Positions 1 through 6,324 of a stretch of DNA of 13,195 bases are shown here, piece after piece. The position numbers were made by a program, and so were the translations under genes. The notes below the pieces were generated by a model. It saw only the letters and a list, made by a program, of their open reading frames with translations, was not told the DNA's origin and searched no databases. Numbering within the stretch: the first letter of the stretch is position 1; the number at the start of each line of letters is the position of its first letter. Origin of the DNA: a bacterium (GTDB taxonomy: Bacteria; 4484-113; JALSIF01); the NCBI GenBank assembly GCA_026981635.1, contig JALSIF010000235.1, positions 1 through 13,195 on the forward strand. Direction: 5' to 3'.

Positions 1-2
1 TC

Positions 3-269
3 CTGGCGGCGGCGGTATTTCTGCGGGCGGTGATCATGCTTAGGAACGGTCAGCGGCTGCTGGACTGGCCGGGGATTCTGCTTTCTGACCTTCCCCACCC
101 AGCAGGAGAAGGGGGGAGAGAGGCACTGGTTCCCGCTCTGGTGGAGGGTAGCGGCACCCTCTCCCTCATCTATCCCCTGCCTGAGCGGAACTTCTGGGCT
201 GAGGACCACCGGGTGGAGGGGGTGGTGCTGTTCAGGGAACAGAGCAGCCCTCTCTACATTGAGCTTTAG
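3..269 (+). CDS. Unidentified protein, C-terminal 88 residues (gene open at left edge)
   Basis: An open frame runs in from the left edge without a stop and ends at a TAG at 267-269. The visible residues begin with a hydrophobic stretch (LAAAVFLRAVIML), followed by a Gly/Pro/Glu-containing middle and a tail rich in aromatic and acidic residues (LPERNFWAEDHRVEGVVLF). A GTG at 30 could serve as a start, but it has no convincing ribosome-binding site and the frame stays open upstream, so this is most likely the end of a longer gene. I do not recognise the family. It lies on the same strand as the polysaccharide operon but is separated from it by 135 bases with a candidate promoter, so membership in that operon is uncertain. 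Confidence 0.5.
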   Translation: MAAAVFLRAVIMLRNGQRLLDWPGILLSDLPHPAGEGGREALVPALVEGSGTLSLIYPLPERNFWAEDHRVEGVVLFREQSSPLYIEL

Positions 270-318
270 GACTAAACCCCCTCTTTCCGGGGTAGAGTTA
301 TGTCCACAGCGAAAAGAA

Positions 319-345
319 GGTTCTTCGGCTCTGACTTTGTAGAAT
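319..345 (+). promoter_or_regulatory. Candidate promoter of the polysaccharide operon
   Basis: The element reads GGTTCTTCGG, 8 bases, then TTGTAGAAT; TAGAAT at 340-345 resembles a -10 box. No TTGACA-like -35 box lies 16-18 bases upstream. The same arrangement with identical spacing (GGTTCTnCGG, 8 bases, TTGTAGAAT) occurs at 6254-6280 before the M42 peptidase gene, which supports a shared regulatory element. Position suits the five-gene operon: the predicted leader would be about 50 bases. Inference only; no transcript start is known. Confidence 0.35.
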
Positions 346-353
346 TGAGTCAG
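331..353. promoter_or_regulatory. Inverted repeat enclosing the -10-like box (possible operator)
   Basis: CTGACT (331-336) and AGTCAG (348-353) are perfect 6-base inverted repeats separated by 11 bases that contain the TAGAAT box. A repressor bound here would cover the RNA polymerase site of the operon. The arms are short and could be chance, and no adjacent regulator gene with a DNA-binding domain is visible to act on it. Confidence 0.25.
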
Positions 354-404
354 CCTGAAGTCTGCCTGGAGGCGTAAAAAGCCGAGCTGGGGAGAGAGAA
401 AGTG

Positions 405-1553
405 ATGGGACTTCCGACCTACGAGGACGAAAAGGCGGTTGAGCTGATTGACGCCCGGGTAATTGAGCTGCTTAAGAAGATGCTTGAGGGGGAGGTCGGG
501 CGCCTTGACCCCTACTTTGATCCCAACGCCAAGTATGGCTATTCTTACCCGGACGCCAACGTCGTCCTCAAGCGCCTGCACGGCGAGGAGGTGGAGGTGC
601 TGGAGCTTCTTCATAAGCTTGGCTATCTGGTGGGCACCTTCCACGACAAGGTCTATCTCTGTCCCTTCTGCCAGAGTCACCATCTCCACCTGAGGCTCTC
701 CTGTCCCGAGTGCAACTCCACCGACATCCGTCAGGCCTCCATGCTCCACCACTTCAGCTGTGGGCACGTGGACCTGGAGGAGCGTTTCCTGCAGCGGGGA
801 AGGCTCATCTGCCCCAAGTGCTCGCAGGTGCTCAGGCACATCGGGGTGGACTACGAGCGCCCCAGCCGGGTCTGGCACTGCAACCAGTGTGGCTACATCT
901 TCCAGCACCCGGTGGAGAGCTTCCACTGCCACCGCTGCGGGCGTCAGTCCAGTAAGGAGCAGGTGGTGGAGAAGCGGATAATGAGTTTTACCGTCAGCCC
1001 CGAGGCGGCGGTGGCCATAGAGGATGGCAAGCTCTATGACTTCAAGTACTACCAGGTGGTGAGCGACGGGCTCACCCAGCTGGTCAACATGAGCTATTTC
1101 CGCGAGCAGGGGCTCAAGGAGGTGGCCCGCTCGGTCCGCTATGGAAACCAGGTTACCTTCGTGCTTATCCGCATCGTCAACTTCCCCGAGCTGGTCTCCG
1201 CCTACGGCCAGACGGAGGCGGAGCGGCTGTTTCGGGACTTTGCCCAGATCACCAACAACACCCTAAGAAGCTGCGACCTGGTGGCCCGCTATGACGATGT
1301 GAGCCTGATCATCCAGCTTCCCGAGACCGGGCCGGACAGCGCCATCTTTGCCATTAACCGGATCAGCTACAACCTGACCCGCTCGGACATCTGGCTGGAG
1401 TTCACCGACCCGCGGCCGGTTATCAAGGTGAGCATGGTGAGCATTCCAGAGGACGCCAAGGACTATGACGAGCTACTTAAGCTTCTGGAGGAACGCATTG
1501 AGACCAGTGGGCTAGTGGTGGGGATGACCGAACAGTCTGGTGCAGGCAGGTGA
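405..1553 (+). CDS. Regulator with TackOD1-like zinc-ribbon region and degenerate GGDEF domain
   Basis: This 382-residue soluble protein has three parts. Residues 1-80 are charged and look helical. Residues 86-178 hold eleven cysteines, mostly in CxxC pairs (C86/C89, C100/C103, C136/C139, C159/C162, C175/C178), plus a HHFSCGH segment. The LRHIGVDYERP stretch and this cysteine layout match my memory of TackOD1, a zinc-ribbon output domain described in thaumarchaeal signalling proteins. Residues about 245-370 follow the GGDEF fold, but the metal-binding DxD is replaced (LIRIVNF) and the signature is YDDVS, so cyclase activity is not expected. An RSCD motif at 288-291 sits in the I-site register, suggesting c-di-GMP binding. 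ATG at 405 follows GGGGAG (389-394); GTG at 402 is an alternative. The stop overlaps the glycosyltransferase start by four bases (GTGA), implying translational coupling. Likely role: control of the synthase. Confidence 0.75.
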   Translation: MGLPTYEDEKAVELIDARVIELLKKMLEGEVGRLDPYFDPNAKYGYSYPDANVVLKRLHGEEVEVLELLHKLGYLVGTFHDKVYLCPFCQSHHLHLRLSCPECNSTDIRQASMLHHFSCGHVDLEERFLQRGRLICPKCSQVLRHIGVDYERPSRVWHCNQCGYIFQHPVESFHCHRCGRQSSKEQVVEKRIMSFTVSPEAAVAIEDGKLYDFKYYQVVSDGLTQLVNMSYFREQGLKEVARSVRYGNQVTFVLIRIVNFPELVSAYGQTEAERLFRDFAQITNNTLRSCDLVARYDDVSLIIQLPETGPDSAIFAINRISYNLTRSDIWLEFTDPRPVIKVSMVSIPEDAKDYDELLKLLEERIETSGLVVGMTEQSGAGR

Positions 1554-2869
1554 TTGATCTATTTATAGATTTTGTCAAGTCAGTAGTTGACTTTCTGGTC
1601 CTGGGGGTGGAGCAGTTTTACGCCCTGGACTGGCAAACCCTGCTGGTCCTATTTTGGTTCACCTTTATCTTTGACCTGCCACGCTATCTCATCCCCGACC
1701 TACTGGCCTGGATGTGGGACATACTCTGGGGGGTGGAGAATCGGCTGAGACCGCCCAGGGAGAGAGACCCGGTTCTGGAGCGGAAACCACTAGTGTCGGT
1801 GATTGTGCCGGCGCTGAATGCAGAAGCTACCATCGCCTCCACCATAGAGACCATTCTGGAAACGGACTGGCCCAACAAGGAGGTCATCGTGGTGGACGAT
1901 GGATCGGACGACCGTACCTTCGCCATCGCAAGCGACTATGCCCGCCGAGACCGGAGGGTGAAGGTGTTTCGCAAGAAGTACCGCGGGGGTAAGGCCAGCG
2001 CCCTGAACCTTGGCTTTCAGGCCTCCCGCGGCGAGTTCATCATCGCGGTGGACAGCGACACTTCCTTTGAGCGCGAATCCATAACCAACCTGATTCGCCG
2101 CTTTGAGGATCCCCGAGTGGGGGCGGTAAGCGGAAATCTTAGGGTCAAAAACCAGGACAAATCCCTCTGCACCCGTCTGCAGGCCTGCGAGTATTTACAG
2201 ACGATTTCCATCGCACGAATTGTTCTTTCCTCCTTAAATCTGCTGATGGTGGTATGCGGTGCTTTTGGGGCCTTTCGGCGGGATGTTCTAGTGCAGACTG
2301 GGGGCTGGGACCCGGGGATCGGCGATGACTCAAACATGACGGTAAAGGCGAGGAAGCTCCGTCCACGGGTGGCCTTTGCCCCCGATGCGCGGGCCTATAC
2401 CTCGGTGCCGGAGACCTGGACCAAGCTCTGGGTGCAGCGCAAGCGGTGGGACAAAAACTTCGTCAGAAACCGCCTCAAGAAGCACGCCAACATCCTTAAC
2501 CCAACCCGCTTCCATCCCTCTAATCTTGGATCGGTATCCATTGAGTTTTTTTATCGGGTTCTCTTGCTCGTAGCCTTCTACGCCTACTTGGTCTATCTAT
2601 TCCTGTTCTTCCCCCACATGCTTCCCCTAGTGGTCGTAGCCACTTTTGTCATCTATGGACTAGCTAACTATGTGAGCCTGTTTGCGGCGGTGATGGTGAG
2701 CAAGCAGTACGACCAGCTTGAGCTGGTGCTTTATGCGCCCCTCATGCTCTACTACCGTCTCTTCCTCAGGGCGGTGAGAACGGTGGCCTACATTGAGGAG
2801 TTCCTGCGGCTAAACTACCGCGATCCCTTCTATCCCACCGAGGTCTGGGAGAACATCCCCCAGTGGTAG
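1550..2869 (+). CDS. Processive family 2 glycosyltransferase (polysaccharide synthase), membrane-bound
   Basis: This 439-residue protein is predicted to polymerise a sugar nucleotide into an extracellular chain and move it across the inner membrane, as BcsA-, PgaC- and hyaluronan synthase-type enzymes do. Residues 1-62 carry one or two membrane segments. The GT-A catalytic domain (about 80-310) shows VSVIVPALN, DDGSDD (116-121), the metal-binding DSD (168-170), a GDD (258-260) where the catalytic-base ED/TED motif normally sits, and QRKRW (296-300), the Q-x-x-R-W signature of processive enzymes. Residues about 329-410 contain further hydrophobic segments that could form the channel. There is no PilZ domain, so any c-di-GMP control must come from another protein, plausibly the gene just upstream. 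GTG start at 1550 overlaps that gene's stop. The polymer cannot be predicted; PgaC-like and cellulose-like readings are both open. Confidence 0.9.
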   Translation: MIDLFIDFVKSVVDFLVLGVEQFYALDWQTLLVLFWFTFIFDLPRYLIPDLLAWMWDILWGVENRLRPPRERDPVLERKPLVSVIVPALNAEATIASTIETILETDWPNKEVIVVDDGSDDRTFAIASDYARRDRRVKVFRKKYRGGKASALNLGFQASRGEFIIAVDSDTSFERESITNLIRRFEDPRVGAVSGNLRVKNQDKSLCTRLQACEYLQTISIARIVLSSLNLLMVVCGAFGAFRRDVLVQTGGWDPGIGDDSNMTVKARKLRPRVAFAPDARAYTSVPETWTKLWVQRKRWDKNFVRNRLKKHANILNPTRFHPSNLGSVSIEFFYRVLLLVAFYAYLVYLFLFFPHMLPLVVVATFVIYGLANYVSLFAAVMVSKQYDQLELVLYAPLMLYYRLFLRAVRTVAYIEEFLRLNYRDPFYPTEVWENIPQW

Positions 2870-2889
2870 TGTGGGGTAGTCCGCCCAGG

Positions 2890-3783
2890 ATGATCCCGCG
2901 GATAAGCCGGCAGTGGGCAACAGCAATCCTGGTGCTCTTTTTCTGGGGGAGCCTTTCCTCTCCTTCCCTCGCCCAACCGGAAGAGGTGGAGGTGGCCGCC
3001 TGGGCCTGGCTAAGCTCAAGGAACGGGGAGAGGAGCCGAGCGCTCAAAGAGGATGACCTTAGGGTGGCAAGTGTGCTCGGGGTGAGGAGAGTGTGGCTTT
3101 CGGTGGGGGCAGGCTTTGCCGGCCAGGAATCACCTGATCCCCGCTTTGGGCGCCTCTTTCGTCGCGCCCTGGAGATCTTTCCCCGGGTGGGGATGCTGAT
3201 GGGGGAGGCGGGCTGGATCGGCCGGCCCCAGCTGGGGCGGGAGAGGGTGAGGCGGGCGGTGGTCTGGTTCTGGGCGAACTTTCCCAGCCACCGCCTGGAA
3301 ATAAACCTTGATGTTGAGCCCCAGCAGCTTGGGGAGTGGCAGCAGGAGAGGGGTAGGGAGGAGCTGGTGGGGGGGATGGTGGAGGCGGTCTGCGGGGTGG
3401 CCAGGGAGCTCAAGCTGCTTGAGCCCGATGCCACCCTCATCGTCTCCCTAAACCTATCCCTGATGGAGCGCTACCGGCCCGGCCTGGGAGAAGAGCTTGC
3501 CCACTGCGGGGTGGACGGGATCGCTCTGATGGACTACCGGCGGGAGCTGGGGGAGATGCTTAAGGTGGTGGATAAGGCTGACTGTGCTAAGTTTTTACCC
3601 TACTGGTTGGGGGTAAACTTGAGGCCAGAGGCTCCAGCCAGGTTTGGGGGGAGAGTAGGGAAGCGGGCGCTGGTTGAGCTCTCCGCTTTGCTGGCGAAGG
3701 GGGCCGGCAGCTGCTTTCGGGGGGTTGCTATCCACAGCCTAAACTATCTTTCCCCCGAGCAGGGGGAGAGGGGCGGCAAGTAG
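2890..3783 (+). CDS. Secreted glycosidase-like protein, probable TIM barrel (GH18-like by motif)
   Basis: From ATG 2890 the protein has 297 residues and starts with a clean signal peptide: basic n-region (MIPRISRQW), hydrophobic core, and likely cleavage after SLA (26-28). Earlier in-frame GTGs at 2863 and 2869 would overlap the synthase stop but only add a poor n-terminal extension; no start has a strong Shine-Dalgarno. The mature part alternates short beta-like and helical segments. LEINLDVEP (D141, E143) recalls the DxxDxDxE strand of GH18-like barrels, and IALMDYR (D215, Y216) recalls the MxYD strand; IHSLNYL (H282) may close the pocket. Family assignment is inference from these motifs. 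In an exopolysaccharide operon it would be a periplasmic or exported enzyme that trims, releases or binds the polymer, comparable in position to PslG or BcsZ. It could also be a catalytically inactive binding protein. Confidence 0.7.
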   Translation: MIPRISRQWATAILVLFFWGSLSSPSLAQPEEVEVAAWAWLSSRNGERSRALKEDDLRVASVLGVRRVWLSVGAGFAGQESPDPRFGRLFRRALEIFPRVGMLMGEAGWIGRPQLGRERVRRAVVWFWANFPSHRLEINLDVEPQQLGEWQQERGREELVGGMVEAVCGVARELKLLEPDATLIVSLNLSLMERYRPGLGEELAHCGVDGIALMDYRRELGEMLKVVDKADCAKFLPYWLGVNLRPEAPARFGGRVGKRALVELSALLAKGAGSCFRGVAIHSLNYLSPEQGERGGK

Positions 3784-3803
3784 GGAGGAGGAAAAGTTAG
3801 CCG

Positions 3804-5177
3804 ATGATGGGTAATCTGCCGTGGGCGGCACCCGCGATGCGTATCGCACTTGGCCTGGTGGTGGCTGGGCTGATCGTCTCTGGCGGGGGGAGGGCCTGGG
3901 CAGACAGCCCAGTCAAGGTCACCCTTCCCGAGCTGATTGAGCTTGCCATGGGCAGCTCATCCCGCATAAAGACCGACTACTACAACCAGCTGGTCTCCTA
4001 CTACGATCAGCTTGATCCGCGTTTCTCGCCGGAGCTGGATCTTTTGATCACCCAGAGCTTCCGCTCCCGTGCCCGGCGGCTTGATGTGGTCAACTCACCA
4101 CCCGGTTTTCCCAACCAGTTCATCATCGGGCGCAAGTCAAACCTTTCGGTGGCCTTTGAGGCGGAGGTTCCACTAGCCCTCTCGGGGATTGAGCGGCTCA
4201 GTAAGCGGGCGGCCCGCTGGGAGTATGCCCAGGTCCATTTCCTCTATCTTCGCAACCGGGAAGAGGTGGCGGCTGAGGTCACCGATCTCTTCTGGCGGGT
4301 GGTAATCGCCAAGCACCGGGACGGCCTCTATGCCGAGCTGATTGATCTTTATGAGCAGACCCTGAACAGATACCGGCAGCGCTACGAGGGGGGGGAGGAG
4401 TTTGGCTACAAGGTGAGGGAGGCAGAATTTTTGCTGGCTGAGGCCCGCCACCAGCGGAGGGTAAACCAGCTTGAGATGGAGCGGGATGTCTTTGCCCTGA
4501 GCCAGCTTACCGGGACTAGCCTGAGGGCGGAGTGGTTTCCCTATGAGCTTCCCCCCCTGCCGGAGAGGGTTGAGGAGGTGGACTTCTCCACCCTTAAGCG
4601 ACGGGTGCTTGAGAAACTATCCCGCATCGCCCCCCGGCTGGAGGAGGAGCTTACCAGCGAGGAGCTGGGTGGGGGCCTGCGCCTCTCCTGGCTCACCCCT
4701 TCCCTCACCCTGACTGGCCGGCTGCAGAACCGGGGAGACTTTGCCCGCCAGGAAAAGGGGAAGGTGATCGGGCAAATAAACCTCACCGTCCACTTCAACC
4801 TGAGGGAAAAGCGGGACAAGAGTGCCGATCGGCAGCGGGCCCGCATCAAGCAGCGGCAGGCCAACCTGATCCGCAACCGACAGCTTTTGATAGGTGACCT
4901 GGCCGATGCCTGGGTGCAGCTTGCTGAGGACATGGACTGGCTAAGGCGGGTCTATCGGGCCCAGAAGGCCTGGCTGGAGGAGGAGCTCCGGGTGGCCCGG
5001 CTCCGCTACGAGGGTGGACTGGGCACCTTTGAGAACTACAAACTGAAACAGGAGCAGCTCATCGCCCTGGAGCTTGAGCGGCTGGACCGGATCAGCCGCG
5101 TGCAGGTGAGCAGGGTGGGGCTGGAGTACTGGCTGGAGATGCAGTTCTCCAGCGGGGAGGTGAAGGAAAGTGGTTGA
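3804..5177 (+). CDS. TolC-like outer-membrane efflux/export protein (OEP family)
   Basis: This 457-residue protein, within the usual TolC-family size range, begins with a signal peptide ending AWA-DS (cleavage after residue 33). It is followed by VTLPELIELAMG, the typical first helix of outer-membrane efflux proteins. The rest is two repeats of long charged helices interrupted by beta-like strands (LSVAFEAEVPL and INLTVHFNLRE). Two helices show the characteristic family pattern, RYRQRYEGGEEFGYKVREAE and ARLRYEGGLGTFENYKLKQ. The family forms trimeric channels across the outer membrane and periplasm that dock with an HlyD-type adaptor, here encoded by the next gene. AGGAGG (3786-3791) lies 12 bases before ATG 3804; a second ATG follows directly. 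The gap from the preceding gene is 20 bases, and the stop overlaps the next start by 8 bases. No inner-membrane pump is encoded nearby, so the likely cargo is the polymer from the upstream synthase. Confidence 0.88.
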   Translation: MMGNLPWAAPAMRIALGLVVAGLIVSGGGRAWADSPVKVTLPELIELAMGSSSRIKTDYYNQLVSYYDQLDPRFSPELDLLITQSFRSRARRLDVVNSPPGFPNQFIIGRKSNLSVAFEAEVPLALSGIERLSKRAARWEYAQVHFLYLRNREEVAAEVTDLFWRVVIAKHRDGLYAELIDLYEQTLNRYRQRYEGGEEFGYKVREAEFLLAEARHQRRVNQLEMERDVFALSQLTGTSLRAEWFPYELPPLPERVEEVDFSTLKRRVLEKLSRIAPRLEEELTSEELGGGLRLSWLTPSLTLTGRLQNRGDFARQEKGKVIGQINLTVHFNLREKRDKSADRQRARIKQRQANLIRNRQLLIGDLADAWVQLAEDMDWLRRVYRAQKAWLEEELRVARLRYEGGLGTFENYKLKQEQLIALELERLDRISRVQVSRVGLEYWLEMQFSSGEVKESG

Positions 5178-6243
5178 GCGCTATCCACGGCCCAGGCCGA
5201 GCCTCTGGGAGAGGCTCTGGCGAGTGGCGCAGCTTATCTTCCTGCTGGCCATGCTTGCCCTCATCGTCACCCTATTAATTAGCGGATTTGTCATCCGCGA
5301 CTTTGAGAAGAAGGCCTTTGAGACGGTGGAGCCCCGCTACTACTACGGCCTGCTGGAGCAGATTGACTATGAGATCACTGCACCGGTCTCGGGCACCGTT
5401 GAGGAGGTTGGAGTGGAGGAGGGGGAGAAAGTGCTAGCCGGCATGGAGCTAATCCGGCTGGTCCCCCCACGCCGGGAGGAGACGGTGCGGCGGGGCGGGG
5501 GGGCCGGCGGCGCTGGAGGCGGGGCGGCCGCTCCCCCCAAGACCGGGCCTGGCGGCTCCAGCGCAGGAGGAGGGAGCAGATCCCTTGCCGGGCGCTACTC
5601 GGTGGAGGAGCTCAGGGAGCTTATTGTTGACACCAAGCTGAAGCTCAGGGAGGAGGAGCTTCAGGCGGAGCGCTACCGCCAGCGGGTGGAGGAGCAGAAG
5701 CGGAAGCTGGATAAACTCACCCGCCTGCTCAAGGAGGGGGCCGCCACCCAGGCAGAGGTAGAAAAGGCGCGCCAGGCGCTGGAGGAAGCTGAGTTTGACC
5801 TAAGACTTTCCGAGCTTCGCATCGCCCGGCGGGAGGTGGAGCTGGAGCGCTATGAGCGGCTGCTGAGGATAAAGCTGGGTCTATCCAGTCGGGCGGGCAG
5901 ACAGCTGCCCGATGGAAGTTACGCCATTTTCTCCCCCGTCCCCGGGCGGGTGGTCTCGGTGGAGGTGCAGCCAGGGGAGTATGTGATCCGGGGAAAGAGG
6001 CTGATTGAGCTGGTACGCTCCGACCTTTACCGCCTCTCCTTCCCGGTGAGCCAACGGATGGCCCTGTTTATCAACCCTGCCTCCAGCGTCAAGGTTGAGG
6101 TGGTCAAGGGCGAGAAGGTGGTAAGGAGCCTAACCCTGAAGATAGATCGCATGGACCGAAGCTGGATCAGCTTTCTGGTGGAGGCGGAACAAGTTGAGCC
6201 TGAGCCGGGGCTGGTCTTTCGCATGGACCTCGCCCAGTTTTAG
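5170..6243 (+). CDS. HlyD-like periplasmic adaptor (membrane-fusion protein)
   Basis: The 357-residue protein has one N-terminal membrane anchor (about 20-42) and then the adaptor layout in order. The first lipoyl half-motif is at 69-97 (APVSGTVEEVGVEEGEKV); a Gly/Ala/Pro-rich linker spans about 108-138. A long charged coiled-coil hairpin covers about 144-235 (turn near KEGAATQAEVEKA). The second lipoyl half-motif is at 254-283 (FSPVPGRVVSVEVQPGEYV), and a beta-barrel region reaches the C-terminus. Such proteins bridge the inner membrane to a TolC-like channel. GTG 5170 lies 9 bases after GGAGG (5156-5160) inside the end of the previous gene, an 8-base overlap indicating coupled translation. 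The glycine-rich linker before the coiled coil is unusual for the family. The partner is presumably the family 2 synthase, because no ABC or RND pump is present. Confidence 0.9.
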   Translation: MVERYPRPRPSLWERLWRVAQLIFLLAMLALIVTLLISGFVIRDFEKKAFETVEPRYYYGLLEQIDYEITAPVSGTVEEVGVEEGEKVLAGMELIRLVPPRREETVRRGGGAGGAGGGAAAPPKTGPGGSSAGGGSRSLAGRYSVEELRELIVDTKLKLREEELQAERYRQRVEEQKRKLDKLTRLLKEGAATQAEVEKARQALEEAEFDLRLSELRIARREVELERYERLLRIKLGLSSRAGRQLPDGSYAIFSPVPGRVVSVEVQPGEYVIRGKRLIELVRSDLYRLSFPVSQRMALFINPASSVKVEVVKGEKVVRSLTLKIDRMDRSWISFLVEAEQVEPEPGLVFRMDLAQF

Positions 6244-6253
6244 TCCCGGGGTG

Positions 6254-6280
6254 GGTTCTACGGACTCCGGCTTGTAGAAT
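6254..6280 (+). promoter_or_regulatory. Candidate promoter with inverted repeat before the M42 peptidase gene
   Basis: GGTTCTACGG, 8 bases, TTGTAGAAT repeats the layout found at 319-345. TAGAAT (6275-6280) is the -10-like box, and no good -35 box is seen. In this copy TTCTAC (6256-6261) and GTAGAA (6274-6279) also form a perfect 6-base inverted repeat with a 12-base spacer, so it may be an operator or a small hairpin. It lies in the 81-base gap between the adaptor gene and the peptidase gene. Confidence 0.33.
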
Positions 6281-6282
6281 CA

Positions 6283-6297
6283 GCCCTCTTTCAGGGC
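6283..6297 (+). other. Small hairpin in the leader of the peptidase gene
   Basis: GCCCT and AGGGC form a perfect 5-base stem around a 5-base loop, just downstream of the -10-like box. No run of T follows, so it is unlikely to be an intrinsic terminator for the polysaccharide operon; it may only be a leader structure. Confidence 0.25.
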
Positions 6298-6311
6298 AAA
6301 CCCAAACGCGA

Positions 6312-6319
6312 AGAGGTGA
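6312..6319 (+). promoter_or_regulatory. Ribosome-binding site deciding the peptidase start
   Basis: AGAGGTGA lies 5 bases before GTG 6325, a good Shine-Dalgarno distance. The longer reading from GTG 6316 would place its start codon inside this site, so the shorter start is preferred. Confidence 0.45.
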
Positions 6320-6324
6320 TCAAG

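Noticed and set aside
276-293. ACCCC/GGGGT hairpin after the left-edge gene as a terminator
   Set aside because: The stem is only 5 bases and no T-run follows, so intrinsic termination is not supported.
405-1553. Active diguanylate cyclase
   Set aside because: Both metal-binding aspartates and the GGDEF signature are replaced, so synthesis of c-di-GMP is not expected.
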